64,000 nucleotides of DNA from Vagococcus coleopterorum (lineage in GTDB: Bacteria; Bacillota; Bacilli; Lactobacillales; Vagococcaceae). The notes beneath the pieces were generated by a model. That model saw only the letters and a list, made by a program, of their open reading frames with translations, searched no databases and was not told the origin of the DNA. Both the position numbers and the translations under genes were made by a program. Shown in pieces: positions 49,548 to 58,843 of this stretch. Every line of letters begins with the position of its first letter. Within the stretch, counting starts at the first letter, position 1. Location of the stretch: the NCBI RefSeq assembly GCF_011303955.1, contig NZ_CP049886.1:1312001-1376000 (forward strand), written 5' to 3'.

Positions 49548-51584
49548 TTAAATCTTTTTTCTAGCAATAAGGATACTTGATCCTAATACAAGTAGTACAC
49601 CTGTAATGAATAAAAGATAAAATTGGTCACCTTCACCTGTCTGTGGGAGACTTTGTCCCTTTAATTTTTCTAGATCAGATGAATGGTTACTTTCTATTTT
49701 TTCTGAATCACTATTATCGGCAGTTTCAATTGTTTCAGATTCATCGGAAGGATAACTAGGGATTAATTCAGTTCCTTCTTTTGTTTCTTTATACGTTAAT
49801 GTAATTGTTTGTGCTTGATTTGTAATTTCCATGTTTAAGTCATGATCGGCATGATCATACTTAAAACCAGTAATTTCAGGTACTTCTATTGTTACTTGTG
49901 TGCCCTTTGTTCCGGTCACTTGTGTAGAATCTTTAATTACCTTACCTGCTGTATCAACATAGTTTACTGTGATAGCTTTTCCGATTGCTTCTGGATCAAT
50001 CGGTTGCCACGGAATATTTTCTTCAACTTCTTTATACGTTAATGTGATTGTTTGTGCTTGATTTGTAATTTCCATGTTTAAGTCATGATCGGCATGATCA
50101 TACTTAAAACCAGTAATTTCAGGTACTTCTATTGTTACTTGTGTGCCCTTTGTTCCGGTCACTTGTGTAGAATCTTTAATTACCTTACCTGCTGTATCAA
50201 CATAGTTTACTGTGATAGCTTTCCCGATTGCTTCTGGATCAATCGGTTGCCATGGAATACTTTCTTTATACGTTAATGTAATTGTTTGTGCTTGATTTGT
50301 AATTTCCATGTTTAGGGCATGATCGGCATGATCATACTTGTAACCAGTAATTTCAGGTACTTCTATTGTTACTTGTGTCCCCTTTGTTCCGGTCACTTGT
50401 GTAGAATCTTTAATTACCTTACCTGCTGTATCAACATAGTTTACTGTGATAGCTTTCCCGATTGCTTCTGGATCAATCGGTTGCCATGGAATACTTTCTT
50501 TATACGTTAATGTGATTGTTTGAGATTCCTCACTAAATATCATTTTCAAGTCTTTATCTGCTTTTTCAAATACATGCCCATCAATATCTGGTGTAGAAAT
50601 TTCAACACTTTCACCAAGATTTCCTTCCAATATCAATGAATCCTTGATTTGAGTCCCATTACTATCAACATAGTTAACCGTAATAGGCGCAGCTACTTTT
50701 TTCTCAACAATATATGGATAACGGATTTTAATACTACTTGGTGAAGTCGTAAAACTTTCCCCAAATCTTATTTTTTTAGCATTAGGTCCTTTCGGCATTA
50801 CCGTTAAAACAACCGATCCTTCAGCAACCTCGTCACCTTTTGGATTAACAAACCATTGATTATTGTATGACCAATCTGATGATTCAAATTTAGCAAGTTC
50901 AAAATCAAACTCATGTGTATCAGGTAAAACTACAGGAGAAAGAGCTTTGATTCCTGAATTATCAGTATCATATGTTTGAACTTCATCAAGTAAAAATGCT
51001 TTACCAGCTCTATTATCATAATTTAAAATCAACTCTTGAAATCTACTTTTTGAAATCAGTTCAGAAAAATTTGAAAGATCTAGTTTATACTCTAATTTCA
51101 ACCCAATACGAACAACACTCTCAAGTTTTCCTAGTGGTGACGGATCAGATATTTCGGTATTCATAAACCTTAACTGTTCCATCTTGGGTAACGTATTTAA
51201 AATTTCAACTAACTGTTCTAAATTATTCAGTTCCACTTTGGGACCGCCACTAACCGAACCGATAGCATAAATATTTTTACAATACTCTAAACCTTTATAG
51301 TCATTTATAATAATTGGTTCCGTTAAAACAGTTCCATCGAAATTGAGTACCGTTAATTTTTCTAAATCACTAATTGTAAAGTTCTCATTTTTAGTGTTAG
51401 CAATCATTAATTTTCTAAGACCTTCATCCGGAACTAATTGTTCTGGCGTTTCATCAGTCATGCTTAGATTATCCCCATAATCATTTGCGAAAGCTAACAC
51501 CCCTCCTACACCTTGAAAAGATAGCATAAGACAAATAGTACAAAGTAAAATTTTACTTACATGTTTTTTTAATAAATAAGACAT
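49548..51584 (-). CDS. LPXTG surface protein with LRR-like N-terminus and four MucBP repeats
   Basis: A 678-residue wall protein with a signal peptide (ILLCTICLMLSFQGVGGVLA), an N-terminal internalin-like region (about 45-200: LEKLTVLNFDGT, LNNLEQLVEILNTLPKMEQL) and a beta domain. Four MucBP repeats follow (from about residue 300); the last three are nearly identical copies of ITVNYVDTAGKVIKDSTQ. The acidic Ser-rich stalk leads to LPQTGEGDQ with helix and RKK tail. MucBP domains bind mucin-type glycans in other lactic bacteria. A VanZ gene and Mga-like regulator 3 follow on its upstream side. Confidence 0.88.
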   Translation of the reverse strand: MSYLLKKHVSKILLCTICLMLSFQGVGGVLAFANDYGDNLSMTDETPEQLVPDEGLRKLMIANTKNENFTISDLEKLTVLNFDGTVLTEPIIINDYKGLEYCKNIYAIGSVSGGPKVELNNLEQLVEILNTLPKMEQLRFMNTEISDPSPLGKLESVVRIGLKLEYKLDLSNFSELISKSRFQELILNYDNRAGKAFLLDEVQTYDTDNSGIKALSPVVLPDTHEFDFELAKFESSDWSYNNQWFVNPKGDEVAEGSVVLTVMPKGPNAKKIRFGESFTTSPSSIKIRYPYIVEKKVAAPITVNYVDSNGTQIKDSLILEGNLGESVEISTPDIDGHVFEKADKDLKMIFSEESQTITLTYKESIPWQPIDPEAIGKAITVNYVDTAGKVIKDSTQVTGTKGTQVTIEVPEITGYKYDHADHALNMEITNQAQTITLTYKESIPWQPIDPEAIGKAITVNYVDTAGKVIKDSTQVTGTKGTQVTIEVPEITGFKYDHADHDLNMEITNQAQTITLTYKEVEENIPWQPIDPEAIGKAITVNYVDTAGKVIKDSTQVTGTKGTQVTIEVPEITGFKYDHADHDLNMEITNQAQTITLTYKETKEGTELIPSYPSDESETIETADNSDSEKIESNHSSDLEKLKGQSLPQTGEGDQFYLLFITGVLLVLGSSILIARKKI
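49790..50515 (-). repeat. three near-identical tandem MucBP-coding repeats
   Basis: DNA units of about 234 and 243 bp, the 9-bp difference encoding extra linker residues (VEEN). Identity is almost complete between the units, implying recent expansion or gene conversion. Copy number may be unstable. Confidence 0.85.
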
Positions 51585-51619
51585 TTGATCTCCCCTAAAT
51601 ATTTTTTTAACCCCTTTAA

Positions 51620-51634
51620 ATTAATTATATAACA
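51620..51634 (-). promoter_or_regulatory. TGTTATATAATTAAT promoter element of the MucBP LPXTG gene
   Basis: Identical 15 bases to the element upstream of the Cna-type LPXTG adhesin, with a TATAAT -10 and no good -35. Confidence 0.4.
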
Positions 51635-51747
51635 TATCATAGCTACTTTACTATAGATTAAAATAAATCCCTTAATTTTACGGATAGCATATTGAATCTC
51701 CGCTCTAATTAACTCCGTATAAAAGTTCCACTACAATGTCATAAAAC

Positions 51748-52263
51748 TTAGTTAAATGCCACGATAATTAACAAGCCCACTAATATAACTGAAAATAATG
51801 ACAAGCCTGCAATAACTAATACGCGATCAGTCTTACTAGATGGAAAGACTGCTTTTAATAGCCGGTAAATTAAATAACCTAAGACAGCGCCTAAGGTATT
51901 CATTAGAACATCCGTAATGTCTGCTCGTCCTAGCCCGAAAGTGTACTGTAATAGTTCCACAGCGACTGTAAACACCATGACTATACCTGTGACTTTAAAG
52001 ATGTTCATTTTTTTAAATCCTAAAGCTAGTAAGCCACCGAATGGCAAGAAAATTAATAAGTTATCAATGATCTCACGTGTTTGTAAGTGATGGTTGACGA
52101 TTACAGATTCTTTAAAAGGAATCCAATTTACATGATGCGGCTGTGAATAGAACATCTCCCTAAACCCATCCAATGAACCCACCATTTTAAATAATATAAT
52201 CCAAACAATCGTGACAATATAACTCACTAATAAAATACGTGCTGCCGTGGTTGTTTTTCCCAT
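51748..52263 (-). CDS. VanZ-family membrane protein
   Basis: A 171-residue protein with about five membrane helices. The VanZ signature is seen in HHVNWIPFKESVIVNHHLQTREIIDNLLIFLPFGGLLAL and GRADITDVLMNTLGAVLGYLIY. In vancomycin clusters VanZ gives low teicoplanin resistance, but most chromosomal members have no assigned role. GGGAGG is 7 bases before the ATG. There is no van gene nearby, so a resistance function should not be assumed. Confidence 0.88.
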   Translation of the reverse strand: MGKTTTAARILLVSYIVTIVWIILFKMVGSLDGFREMFYSQPHHVNWIPFKESVIVNHHLQTREIIDNLLIFLPFGGLLALGFKKMNIFKVTGIVMVFTVAVELLQYTFGLGRADITDVLMNTLGAVLGYLIYRLLKAVFPSSKTDRVLVIAGLSLFSVILVGLLIIVAFN

Positions 52264-52449
52264 GTTCTTTCCTCCCAAATATTCTCTTCTATTAGTATAT
52301 AGAAACAGTCTGAGAAATGAATGAGACTTTAGGCTGACATCAATTAATATCTATCAAGACAAAACAAGGTTTTGTTGTACATTAAGTTGATTTTATTTTA
52401 CAATTGTACACATGCTTTGCAAAAATCAAATGAAAAATGGCGGTCCCAA

Positions 52450-53934
52450 ATGCTTAAATTATTACTCAAGAAAAATGAATTAGAAAGTATCCACCTTCTT
52501 GGTTCAACCTTATATGGACTGGATACGACAGTTTCCTTTGTCGAACAACACATGTTAAAGAGTAAAGTAACGGTCAAACATGACATTAGCTTCTTGAATA
52601 CCTTATTCGAAGACTTAGGTTACCCTGAAACAAAAATGAGAATTGTAAACAATGAAATCCTGATTGAAAACCTAACAGATGATATTCACAATAATCTGAT
52701 GTTTGAAGCCTGTGCTTACTTAGTTGATAACTCACCAACCTATAAAGTATTTTCAGCCTTTTTAGCAGAATTACATCCCCATAAGGAATTCGTTTTAGCT
52801 TATTCAAATGTTTCTGATAGTTATTTAACTAAAATCGTTAAAGAAATGAACCTCTTCTTAGCTGATATGGATTTACAAATTGCTTCACGCAAACAGCGTT
52901 ATAAATTAATCGGCCCACCATTAAATGCTCTCTACTTTGAATTTTTATTAAGACAATCTCTGACATTCTTAACAGCCACTGAAGAGATTGAAAGCCCTGT
53001 TGACTACGAGGAAATTGAAAGTGATAGCATCGTCGAGCCTAAAATCACCACTAGCCTTTACGCTACATTAGAATCTGTGACGCCTTTTGAAAATAACTTC
53101 ACGGATGATTCACACGTCTTAGAAATAATGAGTCACTTAATGACTGTTAATGATATCTCACCACTTATCCACTCATCGGTTACTCCGATTGAACAAAATA
53201 AGATGCTGATTAACTTATTCCTAAGAATCACTGGTAGCCAAGTTGATACTGTTGAACAACGACGCGAATTCGGTAAAGAATTGATTAAATTAAATAAGGT
53301 CGATCAATCTAACTATATGATTGACGATTCAATTTATATAGCTGGTATCTTCGCTACGCGTTTTTCAAAAAATGATGCCGAAAAAGAAACCATGTTCTAC
53401 GAAGCACTATATGTCATTATTATCAAACAACTGATGTTTAATTTGATGAAAACAAATGTTGAGAAACTGTTTAACCCCACACCTGATTTCTTAACACAAT
53501 TCCAAAGAAAAACACCAAAACAATCAGAAATGGCAGATTTCGCAAAAACTATTTTTGAATGTGATGCGGTTTCTGATTTAACCAAAGAAATGTTGACGAA
53601 TTATAAATATCGTTTTAAATCAGACTTATTTAGTATCATTCCTCAATCCACGCCTCATATTAAGGTCCATATCGATATGAGCTACCACCTATCACGTGAG
53701 TATTATTTGAAGAAGAAAATTAAGCGTATTTTTTCTGATGATGCGATTTCTTTTTCAAATACACGAGAAAACGTTGATATCATTGTCAGTGATCGCATTT
53801 CAAACATCCCTGACGGAACAGCTTTTTTCTTCCTATTAAACCCCAATTCGACACAATCGGTTGAATTAATGATGAGCTTTATTATGTCAGAATACTTAAA
53901 AAAATTAAGTCACTTCCAAGCAACTGAAGCTTAA
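52450..53934 (+). CDS. Mga-like transcriptional regulator 3
   Basis: A 494-residue Mga-type protein with N-terminal HTH (LLKKNELESIHLLGSTLYGL, VTVKHDISFLNTLF), central PRD-like helical regions (about 180-400) and a C-terminal EIIB-like end (IKVHIDMSYHLSREYYLKKK, then VDIIVSDRIS). The ATG at MLKLLLKK was chosen by alignment with other Mga starts, although the ribosome site is weak (GGCGG). The longer frame starts with TTG 26 codons upstream. It lies between two surface-protein genes and converges on the BspA/MucBP gene. Confidence 0.7.
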   Translation: MLKLLLKKNELESIHLLGSTLYGLDTTVSFVEQHMLKSKVTVKHDISFLNTLFEDLGYPETKMRIVNNEILIENLTDDIHNNLMFEACAYLVDNSPTYKVFSAFLAELHPHKEFVLAYSNVSDSYLTKIVKEMNLFLADMDLQIASRKQRYKLIGPPLNALYFEFLLRQSLTFLTATEEIESPVDYEEIESDSIVEPKITTSLYATLESVTPFENNFTDDSHVLEIMSHLMTVNDISPLIHSSVTPIEQNKMLINLFLRITGSQVDTVEQRREFGKELIKLNKVDQSNYMIDDSIYIAGIFATRFSKNDAEKETMFYEALYVIIIKQLMFNLMKTNVEKLFNPTPDFLTQFQRKTPKQSEMADFAKTIFECDAVSDLTKEMLTNYKYRFKSDLFSIIPQSTPHIKVHIDMSYHLSREYYLKKKIKRIFSDDAISFSNTRENVDIIVSDRISNIPDGTAFFFLLNPNSTQSVELMMSFIMSEYLKKLSHFQATEA

Positions 53935-53939
53935 TGCAA

Positions 53940-53973
53940 ACTAAAAACGACCATCATTTGATGGTCGTTTTTT
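53940..53973. terminator. bidirectional terminator, Mga-like 3 versus BspA-like 3
   Basis: AAAAACGACCATCA and TGATGGTCGTTTTT, 14-bp arms. Confidence 0.92.
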
Positions 53974-56322
53974 TTATTTCTTATATTTTTTATATCCAAA
54001 TAATCCTGCGATTGCTAAGACAATCATTCCGACCACAGCGATAACTATATTTTTAGTCTCGCCAGTTTGCGGCATAACATAGCCTTTTTTACTTGCGTTT
54101 AAAACATCATCTGCCATTACTTTAGTTATAGCTTTAGTCTCATTCTTTAAGACTTGCGGACCTTCTTGTTTTTGATTATCTTTCGGGACTACATATTCCT
54201 CTGGATTAATCGGTGTCACAGGCTCTTCGGGAATCCCTGGTTTGATTGGTGTCCATGGAATACTTGGTTCTCCTGGTTCAACCGGATTTCCTGGCTCAAG
54301 CGGTGTTAGGTCTTCTACTTTTAAATACGTTAGTGTCACTGTTTGTTTTTTGTTAGCTATTTTATGTGAAAGTCCTTTATCACATTTGTCGAATTTATAG
54401 CCTTTGATTTCCGGAACATCGATGGTTACTTTTGTCCCTTTTGCCCCTGTTAATTGTGTACTACTTTGAATTTCTTTCCCGCTTGAATCCACGTATTTAA
54501 CAGTGATTGGTTTCCCAATAGCATTCGGATCAATCGGTGTTAAGTCTTCTACTTTTAAATAAGTTAACGTGATTGTTTGTTCCACATTATCAATAACCAT
54601 TGCTAAATCATGATCGGCCTGATCAAATTTATACCCATCAATCTCTAGTGGCTCAATCGTAATTGCCGTATCTTTTACCCCAGTCATTTGTGTACTACTG
54701 TGAATCTCATTACCTGATGTATCCACGTAGTTCACTGTAATTGGTTTCCCGACTGCATTCGGATCAATTGGCTTCCATTCTTCAACTTTTCCATATATCA
54801 AATTTATTACTTGATCTTCATCTGAATACACCATGTTTAAATCTTGACTAGCCTCCTTAAACTGATAACCTTCGAAGATTGGAGGTTCCACCGTAACCCC
54901 TAACCAGAGCGGACCACTCATTTTAGGCTCAACTCCCAGCAACTTTCCATCAGTATCAAAAGACTGGACAGTTATTGATTTACCATTTTTCTCTCGTACA
55001 TATGCTTTAGGTTCTTTAATATGTTGGTTATCAATCAGCTCAGTGGTAATAAACGATTCACGTTCTGGCTTGAAAAAATCTTCCTCTTTTAACCACTTAT
55101 CCGTATATCCTGATTTATTAGTTGTTTCTGGCAATGCAACACTGCTATTAAAATAGCTATTTGGGCCAAAAGATATTTTTACTAAGCCAACACAACCACC
55201 AAACATTCTTGACATCGTTGTTACACTAGAAGTATCAAAAGATGAGACATCTATATTTTCTAGCCTTCTACTATTAAAAAACATTGTGCTCATATTGTTT
55301 ACATTTGACGTATTAAAGCTTGATAAATTAAGTTCTCTTAGAGAGTTACAATTGGAAAACATAAAATCCATTTCAGTTACTTTTGATGTGTTAAAACTTG
55401 ATAAATCAATACTTTCTAGCGACTTAGCCCCACCAAACATTTCCGCCATATAAATCACATTTGATGTATTGAAACTTGATAAATTGAGACTACTTAATGA
55501 TTCAGTCCATGCAAACATGCTTTCCATTGAAGTGACATTTTCTGTATTAAAACTAGATAAATCTAATCCTATTAATGATTCACATTCATAAAATGTTTCT
55601 TTCATATTTGTGACATTTGCAGTATTAAATCTGGATAAATCTAAACTTTGTAATGAGCGACAATCAAAAAACATACAACTCATATTAGAAATATTGTCTG
55701 TATTAACATTACTTAACCCGTCAAACTCTTTTAAATTATAAAATCTTATAAATAAACTTGATGAGTCAGCAGGAAATGACACCCCTTCCTCAAAAATAAT
55801 CTTAGTCACATCTTTAAAGTTTCTACTATTGTCATTACTCAATTCTCCTGGACCAACTGTGGCAACAGATTTATCATCATTAAAGGTCACCTTACAACTT
55901 CCCCAAGTATCTGTTTTCACTGCATCTTTTTTGTCTTTTTCTTTGTCTTGCTCTCTATCTTCTTTATCAACATCACTTTTTTCAGTTGTTTCTTCTGAAG
56001 TAGCTTTATCTTGATCCTCACGTTCAACAGCTGTCACTTGTTCTGTTTCAAAAATTGACTCTGTTGTGGCATTTATAGCCTCAGTCATTTCTGATTGATC
56101 AATCACTTCTGATTCACTCACTGGTAATGACTCATCTGTCTCAGTAGCTTCTGTTGAAGCCATCTCCTCTGATGCATCTGACTCACTGATTTCTTCAACG
56201 GTCTCAAGCGTTTCTTCAATCGCCTCTCTTGGTGCGAGACCTGTTGAGACCTCACTTGCTAACCCGACTACTGGTTGAGACAACATCAATGTTGCCATAA
56301 ACAAATAACTATACTTTTTCAT
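53974..56322 (-). CDS. BspA-like (DUF285) MucBP surface protein 3, MPQTG anchor
   Basis: A 782-residue wall protein. It has a signal peptide (MKKYSYLFMATLMLSQPVVG), an acidic Glu/Ser/Thr-rich segment (30-145), DUF285 repeats (about 165-400; LDLSSFNTENVTSMESMF repeated eight or so times) and three MucBP domains (about 460-685). A Pro-rich linker follows, then MPQTGETKN, a hydrophobic helix and a KKYKK tail. The first sorting residue is Met instead of Leu; whether the housekeeping sortase accepts it is uncertain. GGGAGG precedes the ATG. Confidence 0.88.
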   Translation of the reverse strand: MKKYSYLFMATLMLSQPVVGLASEVSTGLAPREAIEETLETVEEISESDASEEMASTEATETDESLPVSESEVIDQSEMTEAINATTESIFETEQVTAVEREDQDKATSEETTEKSDVDKEDREQDKEKDKKDAVKTDTWGSCKVTFNDDKSVATVGPGELSNDNSRNFKDVTKIIFEEGVSFPADSSSLFIRFYNLKEFDGLSNVNTDNISNMSCMFFDCRSLQSLDLSRFNTANVTNMKETFYECESLIGLDLSSFNTENVTSMESMFAWTESLSSLNLSSFNTSNVIYMAEMFGGAKSLESIDLSSFNTSKVTEMDFMFSNCNSLRELNLSSFNTSNVNNMSTMFFNSRRLENIDVSSFDTSSVTTMSRMFGGCVGLVKISFGPNSYFNSSVALPETTNKSGYTDKWLKEEDFFKPERESFITTELIDNQHIKEPKAYVREKNGKSITVQSFDTDGKLLGVEPKMSGPLWLGVTVEPPIFEGYQFKEASQDLNMVYSDEDQVINLIYGKVEEWKPIDPNAVGKPITVNYVDTSGNEIHSSTQMTGVKDTAITIEPLEIDGYKFDQADHDLAMVIDNVEQTITLTYLKVEDLTPIDPNAIGKPITVKYVDSSGKEIQSSTQLTGAKGTKVTIDVPEIKGYKFDKCDKGLSHKIANKKQTVTLTYLKVEDLTPLEPGNPVEPGEPSIPWTPIKPGIPEEPVTPINPEEYVVPKDNQKQEGPQVLKNETKAITKVMADDVLNASKKGYVMPQTGETKNIVIAVVGMIVLAIAGLFGYKKYKK

Positions 56323-56417
56323 TTGATGACCTCCCAAATCTTCTTTACACTTTAAGTCTAACGCTTATTCAATTAGATTTGTCGTAAAAAAAGAGGTCTT
56401 AACGAACAAAACTTTAC

Positions 56418-56453
56418 TAAAAAAGCCCCCACCGAAGCGAGAGGCTTTTAAAT
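56418..56453 (-). terminator. terminator of the PTS/transaldolase operon
   Basis: AAAAGCC and GGCTTTT outer arms with an imperfect inner stem. Confidence 0.65.
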
Positions 56454-56459
56454 ATTAAC

Positions 56460-57173
56460 TTATAAAATGGTAAAACCTAAATCTTTAATATCATTGTTAA
56501 ACATGATAACTGTTTCTTTAGATAACTGTTCTAAGTCCATACCAACCATTGATAATTTAGATAAAATTGCTGGCGGAACTGTAATAATATCTGCTCCAAT
56601 TTCATCTGCTTGGAAGATATTGATTAATTCACGAGTACTTGCCCAAAGTAATTCAGTACCATCTTTTTTAGCACACTCTGCAACAGATTGTTTCATTAAC
56701 TCTGTGGGATCAATTCCTGTATCAGCAACACGTCCTGCGAAAACAGAAACAATATTTTTAGTTCCTGGTGCTAACGCATCAACAGTTTCTTTCACTTGTT
56801 CAATTGTCAAGATAGCTGTGATGTTTAAAGAGAAACCTTTTGCTGATAAACGTTCAATCAACGGAATTGAAGATTCGCCTTTTGTATTCATAATTGGAAT
56901 TTTGATGAAAACATTTTCGCCAAACGATGCAATTTTTTCTGCTTCTTTTTCCATTGTCTCAAAATCATCTGCAAACACTTCAAAAGAAATTGATTTATCT
57001 GGAATTTCTTTAACTGCTTCTTCAGCAAACGCTACATAATCAGTGATTCCTGCTTTTTTCATTAATGAAGGATTTGTTGTGAATCCTGAAACCATTCCTT
57101 CTTTATAAGCTTCTTTCATTTTATCAATTTCGGCACCATCTGAATAAATTTTAACATTTAGGTTTTCTAACAT
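56460..57173 (-). CDS. transaldolase/fructose-6-phosphate aldolase-like enzyme
   Basis: A 237-residue TIM-barrel class I aldolase of the short TalC/Fsa group. It shows VSGFTTNPSLMKKAG, the Schiff-base lysine in NVFIKIPIMN, LNITAILTIEQV, and FAGRVADTGIDP. Such enzymes transfer or cleave three-carbon units of sugar phosphates. It is the last gene of an operon with an ascorbate-family PTS (12-base gap), so it probably acts on a phosphorylated product of the imported sugar. True transaldolase versus aldolase activity cannot be told apart. Confidence 0.85.
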   Translation of the reverse strand: MLENLNVKIYSDGAEIDKMKEAYKEGMVSGFTTNPSLMKKAGITDYVAFAEEAVKEIPDKSISFEVFADDFETMEKEAEKIASFGENVFIKIPIMNTKGESSIPLIERLSAKGFSLNITAILTIEQVKETVDALAPGTKNIVSVFAGRVADTGIDPTELMKQSVAECAKKDGTELLWASTRELINIFQADEIGADIITVPPAILSKLSMVGMDLEQLSKETVIMFNNDIKDLGFTIL

Positions 57174-57184
57174 ATCAATCTCTC

Positions 57185-58552
57185 CTATTCTTCTTCTGGT
57201 TTATTGTTTACTGCATATGGAGCTGGACGTAAGATACTTGGTAAAACTAATGCTACAATCACAACTGCAATAATGACATAGATACCAACGCTGCCCATCC
57301 ATTCACCTAATTTACCAATTACTAATCCGATGACTGCGAAATCTACGTCACCAAATGTTGTATTACCAAAACCTAAGTTACCTAATACTGGCATTAATAA
57401 AGCTGGTAAGAATGCTAAGGCTAGACCATTTACAAAGGCACCTAGCATGGCACCGCGTCTACCACCTGTTGCATTACCATAAACCCCTGCCGTCGCACCA
57501 CAGAAGAAGTGAGGAACAAGACCAGGAATAATTAAGACACTACCCGCCAATCCTAAGATGAACATTCCGATTAAACCACCTACAAAACTGCTGACAAAAC
57601 CAATGATAACTGCTGTTGGCGCGTATGGGAAGAATACGGCACAGTCAACGGCTGGTACTGCATTTGGAATAACTTTAGTCGCAATCCCTTGGAAAGCAGG
57701 AATTAAATCGGCTAGAATCATACGTACACCTGAATAAACAATTGTGACACCTACTGCGAATTTAAGACCACACAATAGTGCAAATAAGAATGGCGATTTA
57801 CCATCTGATAAAGTTGATACAAACTCAGGTCCAGCAACGATTGCCGATACTAAGTAGAATGCCATCATTGTTAACGCTGTAGAGATTGTTGTATTACGTA
57901 AGAAGCTCCATTTTTCCGGAACATCAATATCTTCTGTACTACTACTATTTTTACCAACTAAGCCGCCCATCCAGCTTGCAAGTAAGTAACCAATACTACC
58001 GAAGTGCCCCATGGCAACATCATCACCATCTGTTACTTTAAGAGTTGATTTTTGCATGATTGCTGGAGAAATTGCACTCCAAGCTCCTAAGAAGAAACCA
58101 CCAATTAAAATTAGTTTCCAACTACTAAATCCTAGCGCACCTAATACTGCTGATAATAGACATGCCATAAAGAAACTGTGGTGACCTGTTAAGAACACAT
58201 ATTTATAACGTGTGAAACGAGCGATTAGTACGTTGAACACTAAACCAACAACTAAGATTGTCATTGTTTCAACACCCAACAAATCTTGGGCAACTGATGT
58301 TACCGCTTCGTTGTTAGGAACAACCCCTTTAATATTAAAACCAAATTCAATCATTTTGGCTAATGGATCTAAGTTACCTGAAATAACGTCTGCCCCAGCA
58401 GCTAACATCAAGTAACCAAGGATTGGACCTAGTGTACCCGTTAAGACTTTATGTGCTGGCGCTTTTAATGCAATCAAACCAACCATTGCCATTAATCCCA
58501 TTAAGATGGCAGGTTCACTCAGCATGTCTTTAATAAATGTAAGCAAGCCCAT
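57185..58552 (-). CDS. PTS EIIC component, ascorbate (UlaA/SgaT) family
   Basis: A 455-residue permease with about eleven membrane segments. UlaA-type landmarks include GILGPILGYLMLAAGAD-like TGTLGPILGYLMLAAGAD, FLTGHHSFFMACLLSAVLG, VYSGVRMILADLIPAFQGIA and PAVDCAVFFPYAPTAVIIGF. Family members carry L-ascorbate or related carbohydrates. GGAGG precedes the ATG, 2 bases from the EIIB stop. UlaD/E/F-type enzymes for ascorbate breakdown are absent and a transaldolase-like gene is present instead, so ascorbate itself is doubtful. Confidence 0.88.
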   Translation of the reverse strand: MGLLTFIKDMLSEPAILMGLMAMVGLIALKAPAHKVLTGTLGPILGYLMLAAGADVISGNLDPLAKMIEFGFNIKGVVPNNEAVTSVAQDLLGVETMTILVVGLVFNVLIARFTRYKYVFLTGHHSFFMACLLSAVLGALGFSSWKLILIGGFFLGAWSAISPAIMQKSTLKVTDGDDVAMGHFGSIGYLLASWMGGLVGKNSSSTEDIDVPEKWSFLRNTTISTALTMMAFYLVSAIVAGPEFVSTLSDGKSPFLFALLCGLKFAVGVTIVYSGVRMILADLIPAFQGIATKVIPNAVPAVDCAVFFPYAPTAVIIGFVSSFVGGLIGMFILGLAGSVLIIPGLVPHFFCGATAGVYGNATGGRRGAMLGAFVNGLALAFLPALLMPVLGNLGFGNTTFGDVDFAVIGLVIGKLGEWMGSVGIYVIIAVVIVALVLPSILRPAPYAVNNKPEEE

Positions 58553-58554
58553 TG

Positions 58555-58842
58555 TTAGTTTCCTCCTTCAGCTAATTCTTTTAGTGTTGGTAAAACATCT
58601 TCGGTAATTTTCTTTTTGTTCATATAACTTCTTGTATAAGCTACTTTTTGACCATTTTTAAAAATGTCAGCAAACTCTTTTACTGTGACAAATAAATCGG
58701 CATCTTTACCTGTTGCTGAATTTGAATCTGTCGATTCAGCAGAAATTTCAATGCCATTCTCTTTTGCGATTTCTTCAATTTTCATTTTTAACATCAAGCT
58801 ACTACCAATTCCGTTACCACATACTGTGACTACTTTTAACAT
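58555..58842 (-). CDS. PTS EIIB component, ascorbate (UlaB) family
   Basis: A 95-residue EIIB with the phosphorylated cysteine in VVTVCGNGIGSSLMLKM (C9) at the N-terminus, normal for the family. The start at MLKVVTV has AAGGGG upstream and lies 1 base after the regulator stop, so translation of the two is coupled. It passes phosphate to the EIIC-bound sugar. The EIIA partner is not a separate gene here. Confidence 0.9.
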   Translation of the reverse strand: MLKVVTVCGNGIGSSLMLKMKIEEIAKENGIEISAESTDSNSATGKDADLFVTVKEFADIFKNGQKVAYTRSYMNKKKITEDVLPTLKELAEGGN

Positions 58843-58843
58843 A

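Noticed and set aside
49842-50510. Three plus-strand ORFs of 63-66 residues, nearly identical
   Set aside because: They are antisense shadows of the tandem MucBP repeats and have no ribosome sites of their own.
51748-52263. Part of a vancomycin-resistance cluster (vanZ)
   Set aside because: No vanHAX, vanRS or vanY gene is near; VanZ-like proteins are common chromosomal genes.
56467-57039. Plus-strand ORF of 190 residues
   Set aside because: Antisense to the transaldolase-like gene, which has clear family motifs and operon context.
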